The notes: generated from the letters alone by a model not told the origin. DNA of 64,000 bases from an uncultured Christensenella sp. (GCA_910577055.1 CAJTKX010000002.1:62001-126000), one strand, 5' to 3'; shown: positions 51,845 through 59,733, counted from the first letter of the stretch. Numbers and translations: made by a program.

Positions 51845-52366
51845 TTAACCTTTCTGTTCTGCAACGGCGTGCAATACGCGAACGATGCCCGCAACCAAGT
51901 TGTTGAGTACGCCGACGAAGTTGGATACGGGTGCTTGCATAGAGCCGAGCATCTTTGCAACGAGCTCTTCCCTCGAAGGCATAGAAGCAAGCGCCTTTAC
52001 GCCCGCCTTATCCACATAAGCGTTGTCAACGAACGCGCTTTTGATAATGATTTTATCTTCATAGTCCTTTGCTGCGGCAACCATAACCTTTGCGGCGTTG
52101 GTTTCGTCCGAGCCGAACGCAACCGCGGTGGGGCCGTTTAAGTCCGCGTCAAAGTCCTTAAAGCCCAAATCGTTCATAGCTTTTCTTACAAGGGTGTTTT
52201 TGTAAACCTTGTATTCGCAACCCGATTCTCTGCACTTGTTACGAAGCGCCGAAACTTCCGCAACGGTAAGTTTGTTGTAATCTACGAGAACAACCGACTT
52301 TGCTGCTTTAAGTTTTTCGAGAATTTCTTGAACGACTACTTTTTTAGCCTCAAAATTTGCTGACAA
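51845..52366 (-). CDS. rplJ: 50S ribosomal protein L10
   Basis: A 173-residue stalk base protein. The start is a TTG at 52366, set by the GGGAGG site 7 bp upstream and by the family N-terminus (SANFEAKKVVVQEILEKLKA). It has KVYKNTLVRKAMNDLGFKD and the C-terminal helix region that carries L7/L12 dimers. Confidence 0.94.
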   Translation of the reverse strand: MSANFEAKKVVVQEILEKLKAAKSVVLVDYNKLTVAEVSALRNKCRESGCEYKVYKNTLVRKAMNDLGFKDFDADLNGPTAVAFGSDETNAAKVMVAAAKDYEDKIIIKSAFVDNAYVDKAGVKALASMPSREELVAKMLGSMQAPVSNFVGVLNNLVAGIVRVLHAVAEQKG

Positions 52367-52516
52367 ATTTCTACCTCCCTTTAAAATTAACAATTCCTTG
52401 CGCCCGAAACGGCACAAGGAATTTTAAAATAAATGCTTATTAAAAAATTATCTTGTAACCTAGGTAAGAAATTAAGCTTTTCAGCGCTTACCGTCTTGGG
52501 CAACAAATTTATTTAC
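52367..52516 (-). ncRNA. Ribosomal protein L10 leader
   Basis: The 5' UTR of rplJ contains GACGGTAAGCGCTG, then CTTACCTAGGT, which pair (GGTAAG / CTTACC) with an internal AGC / GCT helix, matching the shape of L10 leaders bound by the L10(L12)4 complex. A second hairpin at 52388-52424 (AATTCCTTG / CAAGGAATT around GGGCG) lies just before the ribosome site and could act as an attenuator. Confidence 0.65.
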
Positions 52517-52522
52517 TTTGAT

Positions 52523-52552
52523 ATTATAGCGTTATGCGTTGACAGATGTCAA
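52523..52552 (-). promoter_or_regulatory. Sigma-A promoter of rplJ-rplL
   Basis: Minus strand TTGACA, 18 bp, TATAAT. Confidence 0.85.
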
Positions 52553-52569
52553 GCGTTTTTTACGCCGGT

Positions 52570-53259
52570 TTAACCTTTATTGTAAGTTACTTTTACGCCG
52601 GGACCCATAGTTGCCGACAAGGTTACGGACTTAATGTACTGACCTTTTGCAGCAGCGGGTTTAGCCTTGACGATTGCTTCCATAAGCGCGTTGAAGTTTT
52701 CGGTGAGTTTTTCTATGCCGAAAGACTTTTTGCCTATGGGGCAGTGAATGATTGCGGTCTTGTCAAGACGGTATTCTACTTTACCGGCTTTAACTTCCTT
52801 AACAGCCTTAGCTACGTCCATAGTAACCGTACCGGACTTAGGGTTGGGCATTAAGCCCTTAGGTCCGAGGATACGACCGATACGACCTACCATACCCATC
52901 ATATCGGGGGTGGTAATCATAACGTCGAAGTCGAACCAATTTTGCGACTGAATGCGTTGAATGGTTTCTTCCGCGCCGACGTAATCTGCGCCCGCCGCGG
53001 TTGCCGCGTCAGCCTTGTCGCCCTTTGCGATAACAAGTACTTTCTTTGTTTTACCGGTACCGTTGGGAAGAACGAGAACGCCGCGGACTTGTTGGTCTGC
53101 TTGACGGGGGTCAACGCCGAGGCGAACGTGAAGTTCGATAGTTTCGTCGAACTTGGCCTTTGCCGTATCGAGGACTATTTGGGCAGCCTCGTTAAGGTCA
53201 TAGGATTTGGAACGGTCGTACGATTTGATGCTGTCGGAATATTTCTTTGCAAGTTTCAT
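52570..53259 (-). CDS. rplA: 50S ribosomal protein L1
   Basis: A 229-residue L1: [40 protein letters not shown] and the C-terminal [15 protein letters not shown]. It follows rplK by 14 bp. The rplJ promoter starts just past its stop. Confidence 0.97.
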   Translation of the reverse strand: MKLAKKYSDSIKSYDRSKSYDLNEAAQIVLDTAKAKFDETIELHVRLGVDPRQADQQVRGVLVLPNGTGKTKKVLVIAKGDKADAATAAGADYVGAEETIQRIQSQNWFDFDVMITTPDMMGMVGRIGRILGPKGLMPNPKSGTVTMDVAKAVKEVKAGKVEYRLDKTAIIHCPIGKKSFGIEKLTENFNALMEAIVKAKPAAAKGQYIKSVTLSATMGPGVKVTYNKG

Positions 53260-53273
53260 AATCGCGTCCCTCC

Positions 53274-53699
53274 TTACTCTTCTACCGTAACGCCCATTGA
53301 GCGCGCCGTGCCTTTAACCATCGATTTTGCCGCTTCCAAGTCGGAGCAGTTCAAGTCGGGCATCTTCGTCTTTGCGATTTCTTCTACCTGAGCCTTCGTA
53401 AGCTTGCCTACCTTGTCACGGTTGGGGCGTGCGCTTGCGGTTTCAAGTCCCAACGCCTTTTTGATAAGTACGGGCGTAGGGGGAGTTTTAAGCTCGAAAG
53501 TGAAGCTTCTGTCTTGATAAATAGTTACTACGCAAGGAATGATAAGTCCCGCTTGAGACGCGGTCTTTGCGTTGAATTCCTTGGTGAATCCCGGTATGTT
53601 GATACCGTGGGGGCCCAACGTAGAACCTACGGGGGGCGCGGGGGTTGCCTTACCGGCGGGAAGTTGCAATTTAACTACCGCAGTAATCTTTTTTGCCAT
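53274..53699 (-). CDS. rplK: 50S ribosomal protein L11
   Basis: A 141-residue L11: [20 protein letters not shown] (the proline-rich switch), [15 protein letters not shown] and the RNA-binding C-domain with [18 protein letters not shown] precedes the start. Three tandem repeats lie between it and nusG. Confidence 0.97.
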   Translation of the reverse strand: MAKKITAVVKLQLPAGKATPAPPVGSTLGPHGINIPGFTKEFNAKTASQAGLIIPCVVTIYQDRSFTFELKTPPTPVLIKKALGLETASARPNRDKVGKLTKAQVEEIAKTKMPDLNCSDLEAAKSMVKGTARSMGVTVEE

Positions 53700-53762
53700 T
53701 TTTATTTCCTCCGTGTGGTTAAAACGAATATGCCATAGAAAGATTTAACATACTCTCCCACT

Positions 53763-53971
53763 AAACGTTCCGTTTAATCAAGTATCTTTATTGCTCAATC
53801 ACTTGACAAACTCACGTTGTTGTCAAACTTTAAACGTTCCGTTTAATCAAGCGTCTTTATTGCTCGGGCACTCGACAAACTCACGTTGTTGTCAAACTTT
53901 AAACGTTCCGTTTAATCAAGTATCTTTATTGCTCAATCACTCGACAAACTCACGTTGTTGTCAAACTTTAA
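53763..53971 (+). repeat. Tandem array of three 69-bp repeat units between nusG and rplK
   Basis: Units start at 53763, 53832 and 53901 and are about 95 percent identical. Each reads AAACGTTCCGTTTAATCAAG, then TATCTTTATTGCTC, then GACAAACTCACGTTGTTGTC, then AAACTTT. Two hairpins per unit: AAACG-TTC-CGTTT and TGACAA / TTGTCA. The array is antisense to the nusG-rplK transcript. Confidence 0.9.
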
Positions 53972-53972
53972 A

Positions 53973-54515
53973 TTATTCTTCTATTTTTTGAACTTGAATG
54001 AACTCTACTTCTACGTCGGTATTTCTGCCGAACATCTGAATGTTGACTTTCGCCTTTTGCGCGGCGGGGTTCATCTCGGTAATAATTCCTTCGAAGCCTT
54101 CCAAAGGTCCCGATACAACGCTTACCTTATCGCCTACGCCGAAGTCCGCGTCGATAACCACTTCTTCGAGGCGCATCTTGCGAATTTCCGCTTCCTTCAT
54201 GGGGATAGGTCTGCCTTGGGGACCGACGAAGCCAGTTACGCCTCTTGTGTTCGTTACCCAATACCAAAGTTGGTTAGAATAAATCATTTTAATGAACACA
54301 TAGCAAGGAAGTAATTTTCTTTCGACTATTTTACGCTTGCCGCTCTTTTCTTCGATAGTCTGCTCCATAGGGATTTTGACGTCGAAAATCATACTTTGCA
54401 AGTTGTTGTTTTCAATTAAACGCTCCAAGCTGTCCTTCACCATCGACTCGTAACCCGAATAGGTGTGAAGAATGTACCAGCAAGGATTTTCCGTATCCGC
54501 TACCATCGTTCCCAT
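53973..54515 (-). CDS. nusG: Transcription termination/antitermination factor NusG
   Basis: A 180-residue NusG. NGN domain: CWYILHTYSGYESMVKDSLE, LPCYVFIKMIYSNQLWYWVT with TRGVTGFVGPQGRPIPM; the KOW domain follows (VGDKVSVVSGPLEGFEGIIT). It sits 4 bp after secE. The start is MGTM or the second ATG. Confidence 0.96.
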   Translation of the reverse strand: MGTMVADTENPCWYILHTYSGYESMVKDSLERLIENNNLQSMIFDVKIPMEQTIEEKSGKRKIVERKLLPCYVFIKMIYSNQLWYWVTNTRGVTGFVGPQGRPIPMKEAEIRKMRLEEVVIDADFGVGDKVSVVSGPLEGFEGIITEMNPAAQKAKVNIQMFGRNTDVEVEFIQVQKIEE

Positions 54516-54518
54516 AAG

Positions 54519-54752
54519 TTACGCTCCGATATTCGTAATAACTTCAAGAAGCTTCTGCAAGCCGTAGTTAATGCCCGTTACGACAACAAGAAAAACTACT
54601 ACGACGACAAGTACGACGCAAGTTGACTTTACTACTTTGGGGAAAGTAGGCCAAGTAACTCTTTTCAGCTCCGAAAAGGTTTCTTTCAACCTTCTGCCCA
54701 TTCTGACAAAGATATTGGGTTTTTTGGCGTTTTTATCTACTTGGTTTGCCAT
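54519..54752 (-). CDS. secE: Protein translocase subunit SecE
   Basis: A 77-residue single-helix SecE. The start at 54752 (MANQVDKNAKKPN) has AAGGAG upstream. The conserved amphipathic segment ETFSELKRVTWPTFPKVVKS is followed by the membrane helix. Partner of secY at 31453. Confidence 0.95.
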   Translation of the reverse strand: MANQVDKNAKKPNIFVRMGRRLKETFSELKRVTWPTFPKVVKSTCVVLVVVVVFLVVVTGINYGLQKLLEVITNIGA

Positions 54753-54808
54753 AATTAACTCCTTCACAAAAATCCGCGCCGTTTGCGCAAAGAAATTTGC
54801 GTACTCTA

Positions 54809-54976
54809 TTACTTGCTCTCTTTATGCTCCGTGTGCTTTTTGCAGAAAGGGCAATATTTGGAAATCGTGAGCCTATCGGGGTCGTTACGCTTATTTTTAT
54901 AACTGTCGTAGTTGCGGTGCTTGCACTCCGTACACTCAAAAGTTATCTTGGTTCTCACATCTGCTTTTTTAGCCAT
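54809..54976 (-). CDS. rpmG: 50S ribosomal protein L33
   Basis: A 55-residue zinc-form L33: [20 protein letters not shown], then [19 protein letters not shown], with two CxxC pairs. It leads the rpmG-secE-nusG-rplK-rplA operon. Confidence 0.95.
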   Translation of the reverse strand: MAKKADVRTKITFECTECKHRNYDSYKNKRNDPDRLTISKYCPFCKKHTEHKESK

Positions 54977-55028
54977 TTGGAAAAACTCCGTACAAAAAAA
55001 TTACACCCCCGAATTGGGTGCTAATTGA

Positions 55029-55057
55029 GTTTAACACTAATTTAGGGGGCTTGTCAA
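55029..55057 (-). promoter_or_regulatory. Promoter of the rpmG-secE-nusG operon
   Basis: Minus strand TTGACA, 17 bp, TTAAAC. Confidence 0.7.
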
Positions 55058-55088
55058 CACTTTTTTGAAGATTTAAAAAAATTTTTGC

Positions 55089-55117
55089 GCCCGCCGCGCT
55101 TAATTTGCGCGGCGGGC
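55089..55117 (-). terminator. Terminator of the SecB-like gene
   Basis: Stem GCCCGCCGCGC / GCGCGGCGGGC with a 7-base loop. Confidence 0.85.
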
Positions 55118-55135
55118 TTGATTATATTTTAAATA

Positions 55136-55570
55136 TTAGTTGAGGTTGGACCCCGTTGTGAAAGCGTATTGGTCCCTATCCTCGGGGAAAATAGGTCCCG
55201 AAATTACGGGCAAGTTCAAGGGTGCAATGTATGCGCTTGCGGTAAGATTGGTAACCGCCGAGCGAAGATAAGGATATACAAGCTTGGTCGCCTCGATAAC
55301 GAACTTCCTCTCCTCGTTTTCGTTTTGGATATCCTCCACTTCGAAAATACCCACTAAGGTGCAAAGGATATCGAAAGGCTTAGGCTCGTCCGCGGTGCTC
55401 TCGATTTTTACGGAAAGGGAAACGAAGTTCAACTTTTCGTTGTTGTTGACTTTTCTTACTTGACGGGAAAACTGAGGTTTAATATCAAGCTTTGCGTCGG
55501 GTTCGAGTTTTACCCTATTAAGTTTGAATGAAAGCTCCTCGCCCGTGATGCCCTTGAAATCTATTTTCAT
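55136..55570 (-). CDS. SecB-like chaperone domain protein
   Basis: A 144-residue beta-rich protein. The first strand FKLNRVKLEPDAKLDIKPQF and the signature region KLVYPYLRSAVTNLTASAYI, then APLNLPVI, match the SecB fold (in SecB: FPYARE..S..... with PPLxLxPxNF). SecB proper is a proteobacterial export chaperone; SecB-like proteins also exist in Gram-positive bacteria, some linked to toxin-antitoxin systems. Here it stands alone beside the secE-nusG operon. The exact role is not known. Confidence 0.72.
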   Translation of the reverse strand: MKIDFKGITGEELSFKLNRVKLEPDAKLDIKPQFSRQVRKVNNNEKLNFVSLSVKIESTADEPKPFDILCTLVGIFEVEDIQNENEERKFVIEATKLVYPYLRSAVTNLTASAYIAPLNLPVISGPIFPEDRDQYAFTTGSNLN

Positions 55571-55696
55571 AATATAACTCCTTTAATAACTTCCCCGCGG
55601 TTTATTCGTGCGGTAGGTATTTATTTAATTTATAAACATATTGTAAACCTTTTAAGCATAAAAGTCAACTTTCCTTGCGTTTTAGGCTGTTTTTTA

Positions 55697-55725
55697 TTGA
55701 TAAAATAATGCATTAATTGTATAAT
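55697..55725 (+). promoter_or_regulatory. Promoter of rng
   Basis: TTGATA, 17 bp, TATAAT. Confidence 0.75.
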
Positions 55726-55754
55726 TATTTACGAAAGATAAGGAGAAAAACGTT

Positions 55755-57248
55755 TTGGCGAAGAAAACCATTTATTTTGACAGCTATTGCGGTTACACCG
55801 TTGCTGTAATTTGCGAGAACGGCAAAGTGACCGAGTTCAACTTCGAAAAACAGAAAAAGGGCTGCGCCGTAGGCAACGTGTACAAGGGCAGAGTAGAAAG
55901 CGTTTTAAACGGAATGCAAGCGGTGTTTATTAATTGCGGGTTAGAGCGCAACTGTTTTCTTTCCGCAGAGGATTTTTTGCCCGACAGCGAGAAATACGAG
56001 GGCGCGTCCGCGGTGGAATATACCTTCCCCGACCTTAAAGAGGGCGACGAGGTTTTGGTTCAAGTTGCAAAGCTGCCCGTGGGCAAAAAGGGTGCTAAGG
56101 TCACTACGCATTTATCTCTTGTCGGGAATTATCTTATATATTTGCCCGACTCCCCCTTTATAGGCGTTTCGAGAAAAATAGACGACGAAGAGCTTCGCAA
56201 CAACCTTGTACATACCGCAAAAAAGATTAAGGACGAAAACGAGGGCTTAGTGGTTCGCACCGCCGCTCCCTATGCACGGCACGGGAACATAAAGCAAGAG
56301 TATGCGTATCTTAAAAAGCTGTACGCCGAAATACTTGAAAAGGCGAAAAGCGCGGCGGCTGGCGACTTGCTGTATACGGACGATTCCTTGCCCGTAAGAG
56401 TGCTGCGCGACGTGCTTTCACGCGACGTTGATAAAATAGTAGTCGGGAACGCGAAATTGCAAGAAACGGTCGAAGGGCTTATAGGGCTTTATCCGTCCGA
56501 AACCCGCCGCCCCGTAGCGCTGCACGACACGGGCAGAGATATGCTTGACGAGCTTGGGCTATCCAAACAAATTCACGCGATAACTTCCCCCCGCGTCAAC
56601 CTTGAAAACGGCGGGTATATCATTATAGAAAAGACCGAAGCGCTTACGGTTATAGACGTAAACACGGGCAAGTTTACGGGCGATTATAACCTTGAACAAA
56701 CCGTATACCACACCAACTTGCTTGCCGCGCGCGAAATTGCAAGACAAGTGAAGCTTAGGAACGTAGGCGGAATAGTCGTAGTTGACTTTATAGATATGAA
56801 CAGCGTGACGCATAATCGCGCGCTTGTAGAAGAGCTTGAACGGCTTTTAAAGACCGACAAAGCAAAGTGCGTTATATCTCCTATGTCGCAATTCGGCTTG
56901 GTGGAATTTACGCGCAAACGCATAGGCTCGAACCCGTTGGGGCAAATGATTAAACCTTGCAAGTACTGTCACGGCGCGGGCTACGCTATGACAGACGAAT
57001 ATGTGCTTATAGGGCTGCGCGCAAAGCTTTTGAACATAATTGCGGACGGTGCGACGGCGATACGGCTCGATATGAACGCCGACATATTGAATAAGCTGTT
57101 AAAATGGCAAGACCTTTTAACCGAACTGAAAAGCCGCGCTGCCGACGTAAAAATTTGCGCCGTGCCGCACAGAACGTATCACGAAGAGCAGATTAATTTC
57201 CGACTTGACGAATTCGATATCCCCTCGGACGCGGTAAGGATTATATAA
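55755..57248 (+). CDS. rng: Ribonuclease E/G
   Basis: A 497-residue endoribonuclease for rRNA and mRNA processing. TTG start at 55755, with AAGGAG before it. S1 domain in residues about 35-130 (VGNVYKGRVESVLNGMQAVF), catalytic DNase I-like domain with VIDVNTGKFTG and VVDFIDM (the two catalytic Asp), and the zinc-link CKYCHGAGYAM. In Clostridia rng usually precedes rplU; here 1.6 kb of other genes intervene. Confidence 0.94.
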   Translation: MAKKTIYFDSYCGYTVAVICENGKVTEFNFEKQKKGCAVGNVYKGRVESVLNGMQAVFINCGLERNCFLSAEDFLPDSEKYEGASAVEYTFPDLKEGDEVLVQVAKLPVGKKGAKVTTHLSLVGNYLIYLPDSPFIGVSRKIDDEELRNNLVHTAKKIKDENEGLVVRTAAPYARHGNIKQEYAYLKKLYAEILEKAKSAAAGDLLYTDDSLPVRVLRDVLSRDVDKIVVGNAKLQETVEGLIGLYPSETRRPVALHDTGRDMLDELGLSKQIHAITSPRVNLENGGYIIIEKTEALTVIDVNTGKFTGDYNLEQTVYHTNLLAAREIARQVKLRNVGGIVVVDFIDMNSVTHNRALVEELERLLKTDKAKCVISPMSQFGLVEFTRKRIGSNPLGQMIKPCKYCHGAGYAMTDEYVLIGLRAKLLNIIADGATAIRLDMNADILNKLLKWQDLLTELKSRAADVKICAVPHRTYHEEQINFRLDEFDIPSDAVRII

Positions 57249-57250
57249 AG

Positions 57251-57330
57251 TAAGCCGCCCGCGCAACCATTTAGCTTGTATAGGACAAAATAAAAGCCGC
57301 TCCGCAAATCAACAGTGCGCGGGCGGCTTA
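57251..57330. terminator. Terminator with a 50-base loop
   Basis: Perfect 15-bp arms TAAGCCGCCCGCGCA / TGCGCGGGCGGCTTA enclose 50 bases at 57266-57315. The arm sequence is the same family as at 43579 and 46014. The loop holds no unit of the 67-70-bp repeat that I can align with confidence. Confidence 0.75.
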
Positions 57331-57336
57331 GTTTTT

Positions 57337-57765
57337 TCACTCTCTGCCAAGCAAATAATCAATAGAACAGTGAAAATATTCGGCAAGTTTAATATAACTA
57401 TTTACGGTAGGCGTGGCTTTGTCGTTCAGCCACCGATACGTCAGAGAACTTGATATGTGTAAATCATCTTGCAAATCAGTTTCTGTTTTAAGGTTATCTT
57501 TTAAACACTTTCTCAAAATTTTACCAAATGGTTTTACGAAACCGAAACTTTCATTGTTTGGGATATCGATTTTACCCAACAAATAATCGGCAGAGCAATC
57601 AAAATATTCGATTAACGAAACAAAAACTTCGGTTGAAGGCATATGCACTTCATTAATTATACCCGAAACAGTTGCACGGCTTACGCCTATCTTTTTGGCA
57701 AGCGCAGTTACAGACAAATTGCCGTCTTCCATATACTCTTTTAGCCTTTCGACAAATTCCGACAT
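57337..57765 (-). CDS. Tandem double XRE-HTH regulator
   Basis: A 142-residue protein with two XRE domains in one chain: residues 1-65 (RLKEYMEDGNLSVTALAKKI, VSRATVSGIINEVHMPSTEV, FDCSADYLLG) and residues 78-142 (KCLKDNLKTETDLQDDLHIS, TYRWLNDKATPTVNSYIKLA, FHCSIDYLLG). Both halves retain the recognition helix. It is divergent from a small gene at 57901 with a perfect palindromic operator between them. Stop is TGA. Confidence 0.86.
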   Translation of the reverse strand: MSEFVERLKEYMEDGNLSVTALAKKIGVSRATVSGIINEVHMPSTEVFVSLIEYFDCSADYLLGKIDIPNNESFGFVKPFGKILRKCLKDNLKTETDLQDDLHISSSLTYRWLNDKATPTVNSYIKLAEYFHCSIDYLLGRE

Positions 57766-57822
57766 AATAACCCTAACTTAGAACTTTTTTTTACTTTATT
57801 ATCCTCTCTTTGTTTTACAATT

Positions 57823-57854
57823 TGTTTGACTGTCAAACAGAGTGAGGATATAAT
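57823..57854 (+). promoter_or_regulatory. Palindromic operator and promoter of the 57901 gene
   Basis: TGTTTGACTGTCAAACA (57823-57839) is a perfect 17-bp palindrome with one central base. It contains the -35 TTGACT, followed by 17 bp and TATAAT at 57849-57854. A repressor bound here would occlude the promoter; the adjacent double XRE is the obvious candidate. Confidence 0.78.
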
Positions 57855-57900
57855 ATAATTGTTAACGGTTAACGAAAAAATTATTATGAGGTACTTATTT

Positions 57901-58110
57901 ATGAAAAGACTTTCAAAAGAAGAAAAGATGGCTTTAAAAGCCGCGGCAAACGAAGCGCCTTTCAGCGCGAAAAGCTTACTTGCAGAGATTACACCACTTA
58001 TTAAAAGTTATTTTATCGGCACTCCTATTTATGAGCACAACGCTTTAAAGCTTGTATTTTTGAATGGTCAGGCATTCCGCATTTCCGTAAAAGAGGTCAC
58101 AGAATATTAA
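57901..58110 (+). CDS. Small protein of unknown function under XRE control
   Basis: A 69-residue protein. The ATG at 57901 has GAGGT 7 bp upstream; earlier in-frame starts at 57859 and 57886 lack support. N-terminal half helical and charged (MKRLSKEEKMALKAAANEAP), C-terminal half more hydrophobic (LKLVFLNGQAFRISVKEV). No recognised family. It is the only gene downstream of the operator, so it may be the effector of the double XRE. Confidence 0.6.
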   Translation: MKRLSKEEKMALKAAANEAPFSAKSLLAEITPLIKSYFIGTPIYEHNALKLVFLNGQAFRISVKEVTEY

Positions 58111-58153
58111 AAGTATGCCGGACACAACTTTGTCGGCTTTTTCAATAGAATAT

Positions 58154-58187
58154 AACGTCGCCCGCACAGCAATGTGCGGGCGACGTT
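58154..58187. terminator. Bidirectional terminator
   Basis: Stem AACGTCGCCCGCACA / TGTGCGGGCGACGTT with a 4-base loop. Confidence 0.9.
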
Positions 58188-58218
58188 TAAATTTTATTTG
58201 AGCGAAAGCCGGTCTGCC

Positions 58219-58257
58219 GCTTCCGTTATTAAGATACTCGGTTAAGTTGAACGCTTA
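58219..58257 (-). repeat. Stop-codon-linked repeat, partial unit
   Basis: On minus, directly at the stop of the 58255 gene: TAAGCGTTCAACTTAACC, then GAGTATCTTAATAACGG. The CGTTCC core has a small change (CGTTCAA) but order and position match the other copies. Confidence 0.7.
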
Positions 58258-58695
58258 TAAAAACGCTTTAAGTTTCTTTTCGAAACCTTCTTCGAGGTTG
58301 ATAAGCTCGGTTAAAAGGCTTTTAACTTCGGCGTCCATAATCTTTTCGCCGTCCGTAAGCGAGGTGCGCAGCGAAGTTATGCCGTTAACCGTGCCCCTTA
58401 TCATCATTTGCGCGATGTTCTGCGCAGAGTTGTCGTTTGCGGTGCCCATTTTAATGGCGCTCCACATCATCGCCTTTTTCATAGGGTTTGGCTCTTTTAC
58501 GTCAACGTCGAACTTGTGGGCAAGCTCCGCCGCTTGCGAGCATATTTTTTCGTATTCCTCGTGCTGACGAAGAATTTCTTCTTTAATTGCAACGTCCTCC
58601 ACTTCGGGCAAGATATCCGAGATAGAGGTAAGCGCAAGCTGCGCGTTGCGGTAAATTTCAGCGATGATTTCGCTGTCTTTTTTCAATTCTGCCAT
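58255..58695 (-). CDS. Helical-bundle protein of unknown function
   Basis: A 146-residue, fully helical protein (SEIIAEIYRNAQLALTSISD, ILRQHEEYEKICSQAAELAH, KAMMWSAIKMGTANDNSAQN, LLTELINLEEGFEKKLKAFL). The pattern suggests a ferritin-like four-helix bundle such as the DUF2383 group, but the metal ligands are not clear. GGAGAT precedes the start. Its 3' end carries a repeat unit. Confidence 0.68.
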   Translation of the reverse strand: MAELKKDSEIIAEIYRNAQLALTSISDILPEVEDVAIKEEILRQHEEYEKICSQAAELAHKFDVDVKEPNPMKKAMMWSAIKMGTANDNSAQNIAQMMIRGTVNGITSLRTSLTDGEKIMDAEVKSLLTELINLEEGFEKKLKAFL

Positions 58696-58760
58696 AAAAA
58701 TATCTCCTTAGTAAAAAGTGTGCGCGCGGCACAAAAATTTATTCATGGCTTTAAAAAGGC

Positions 58761-58790
58761 TTGACATTTAGTTTTGTTATATGCTAAATT
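58761..58790 (+). promoter_or_regulatory. Promoter of rplU-rpmA
   Basis: TTGACA, 18 bp, TAAATT. Confidence 0.68.
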
Positions 58791-58796
58791 TAATAC

Positions 58797-58907
58797 CGAG
58801 CCGCTTGAAACGGGCTTTTTAAGTGCGCCTTTTTTGCGCCGCCCCGATTTTCGGCGAGACGTGCGTTCGGACTTGCGACCCGAATTGCAATAGGAGGTAA
58901 AATTTTT
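58797..58907 (+). ncRNA. Structured leader of rplU (L21-leader-like)
   Basis: The 110-nt leader folds into several short hairpins (AGCCGCTTGAAACGGGCTT, then GCGCCTTTTTTGCGC, then CCGATTTTCGG) before the GGAGGT ribosome site. Position and size fit the known L21 leader class; the match in detail is not verified. Confidence 0.5.
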
Positions 58908-59384
58908 ATGTACGCAATATTTGATAACGGCGGCAAGCAGTACAAAGCTTGCATTGGCGACCTTGTAAAGCTTGAAAAACTTTCGGGCAAGGTTGGCGAC
59001 AGCGTAGAATTCCCCATCGTTCTTCTTTCGGACGAAAAGGGCGTTCAAGTCGCAAACGAGGTTGCGGGATTGAAAGTTAAGGCTGAAATAGTTTCGGAAG
59101 GCAAGGACAAGAAGATTATCGTCTTTAAGTACAAGCCCAAGAAGAACGAGAGAAAGAAGCAAGGTCACAGACAGCCCTTCACTACGGTAAAGGTTACGGC
59201 TATCGGCGCTGCGACGGAAGAAAAACCCGCCGCAAAAAAGCCCGCGGCTAAGAAACCCGCTGCCGAAAAGGCTGCCGCACCCAAGGCCGCGGCGACCAAA
59301 GCTGCTGCCGAAAAAAAGGCTGCACCCGCGGCAGAGGCTAAAAAGCCCGCTGCGAAAAAGCCCGCAGCTAAAAAGGCTGAATAA
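58908..59384 (+). CDS. rplU: 50S ribosomal protein L21 with long Ala/Lys-rich tail
   Basis: A 158-residue L21. Residues 1-103 are canonical (MYAIFDNGGKQYKACIGDLV, then FKYKPKKNERKKQGHRQPFT). Residues about 104-158 are a low-complexity tail of KPAAKK and AAAPK repeats ending KPAAKKAE, resembling histone H1-like or HupB tails. GGAGGT precedes the start. Confidence 0.94.
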   Translation: MYAIFDNGGKQYKACIGDLVKLEKLSGKVGDSVEFPIVLLSDEKGVQVANEVAGLKVKAEIVSEGKDKKIIVFKYKPKKNERKKQGHRQPFTTVKVTAIGAATEEKPAAKKPAAKKPAAEKAAAPKAAATKAAAEKKAAPAAEAKKPAAKKPAAKKAE

Positions 59385-59402
59385 TTTAAGGAGGATAACG
59401 GA

Positions 59403-59681
59403 ATGTTTTTTATAAGTTTATTCGCTCATAAGAAAGGAACGGGTTCTTCCCACAACGGCAGAGACAGTAACCCCAAAATGCTCGGCGTTAAGCGTGCTGA
59501 CGGTCAGCATGTGCTTGCGGGCAATATTTTGGTAAGACAGCGCGGCACGAAGTTCAAGCCCGGCAACAACGTAGGCATCGGCAAGGACGATACGCTTTTC
59601 GCGCTTATAGACGGTACGGTTAAGTTCGAAAGAGTAGGCAGAGACGGCAAGCAAGTTTCTATCTACCCCGTAGCCGAATAA
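59403..59681 (+). CDS. rpmA: 50S ribosomal protein L27 with cleavable N-terminal extension
   Basis: A 92-residue L27. The N-terminus [16 protein letters not shown] extends past the usual start AHKK, as in Firmicutes where the protease Prp removes the extension before L27 enters the ribosome. The prp (ysxB) gene normally lies between rplU and rpmA, but only 18 bp separate them here. Core: [20 protein letters not shown] and [20 protein letters not shown]. Confidence 0.95.
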   Translation: MFFISLFAHKKGTGSSHNGRDSNPKMLGVKRADGQHVLAGNILVRQRGTKFKPGNNVGIGKDDTLFALIDGTVKFERVGRDGKQVSIYPVAE

Positions 59682-59691
59682 CGGAGTTTTG

Positions 59692-59717
59692 AATGAGGAC
59701 TATTTTTAGTCCTCATT
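59692..59717 (+). terminator. Terminator of rplU-rpmA
   Basis: Stem AATGAGGACT / AGTCCTCATT followed by a T-rich run. Confidence 0.88.
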
Positions 59718-59733
59718 TTGTTTAGGAGCTTTT

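Noticed and set aside
53763-53971. Possible CRISPR array
   Set aside because: The 69-bp units are near-identical over their whole length, with no variable spacers, and no cas genes are nearby.
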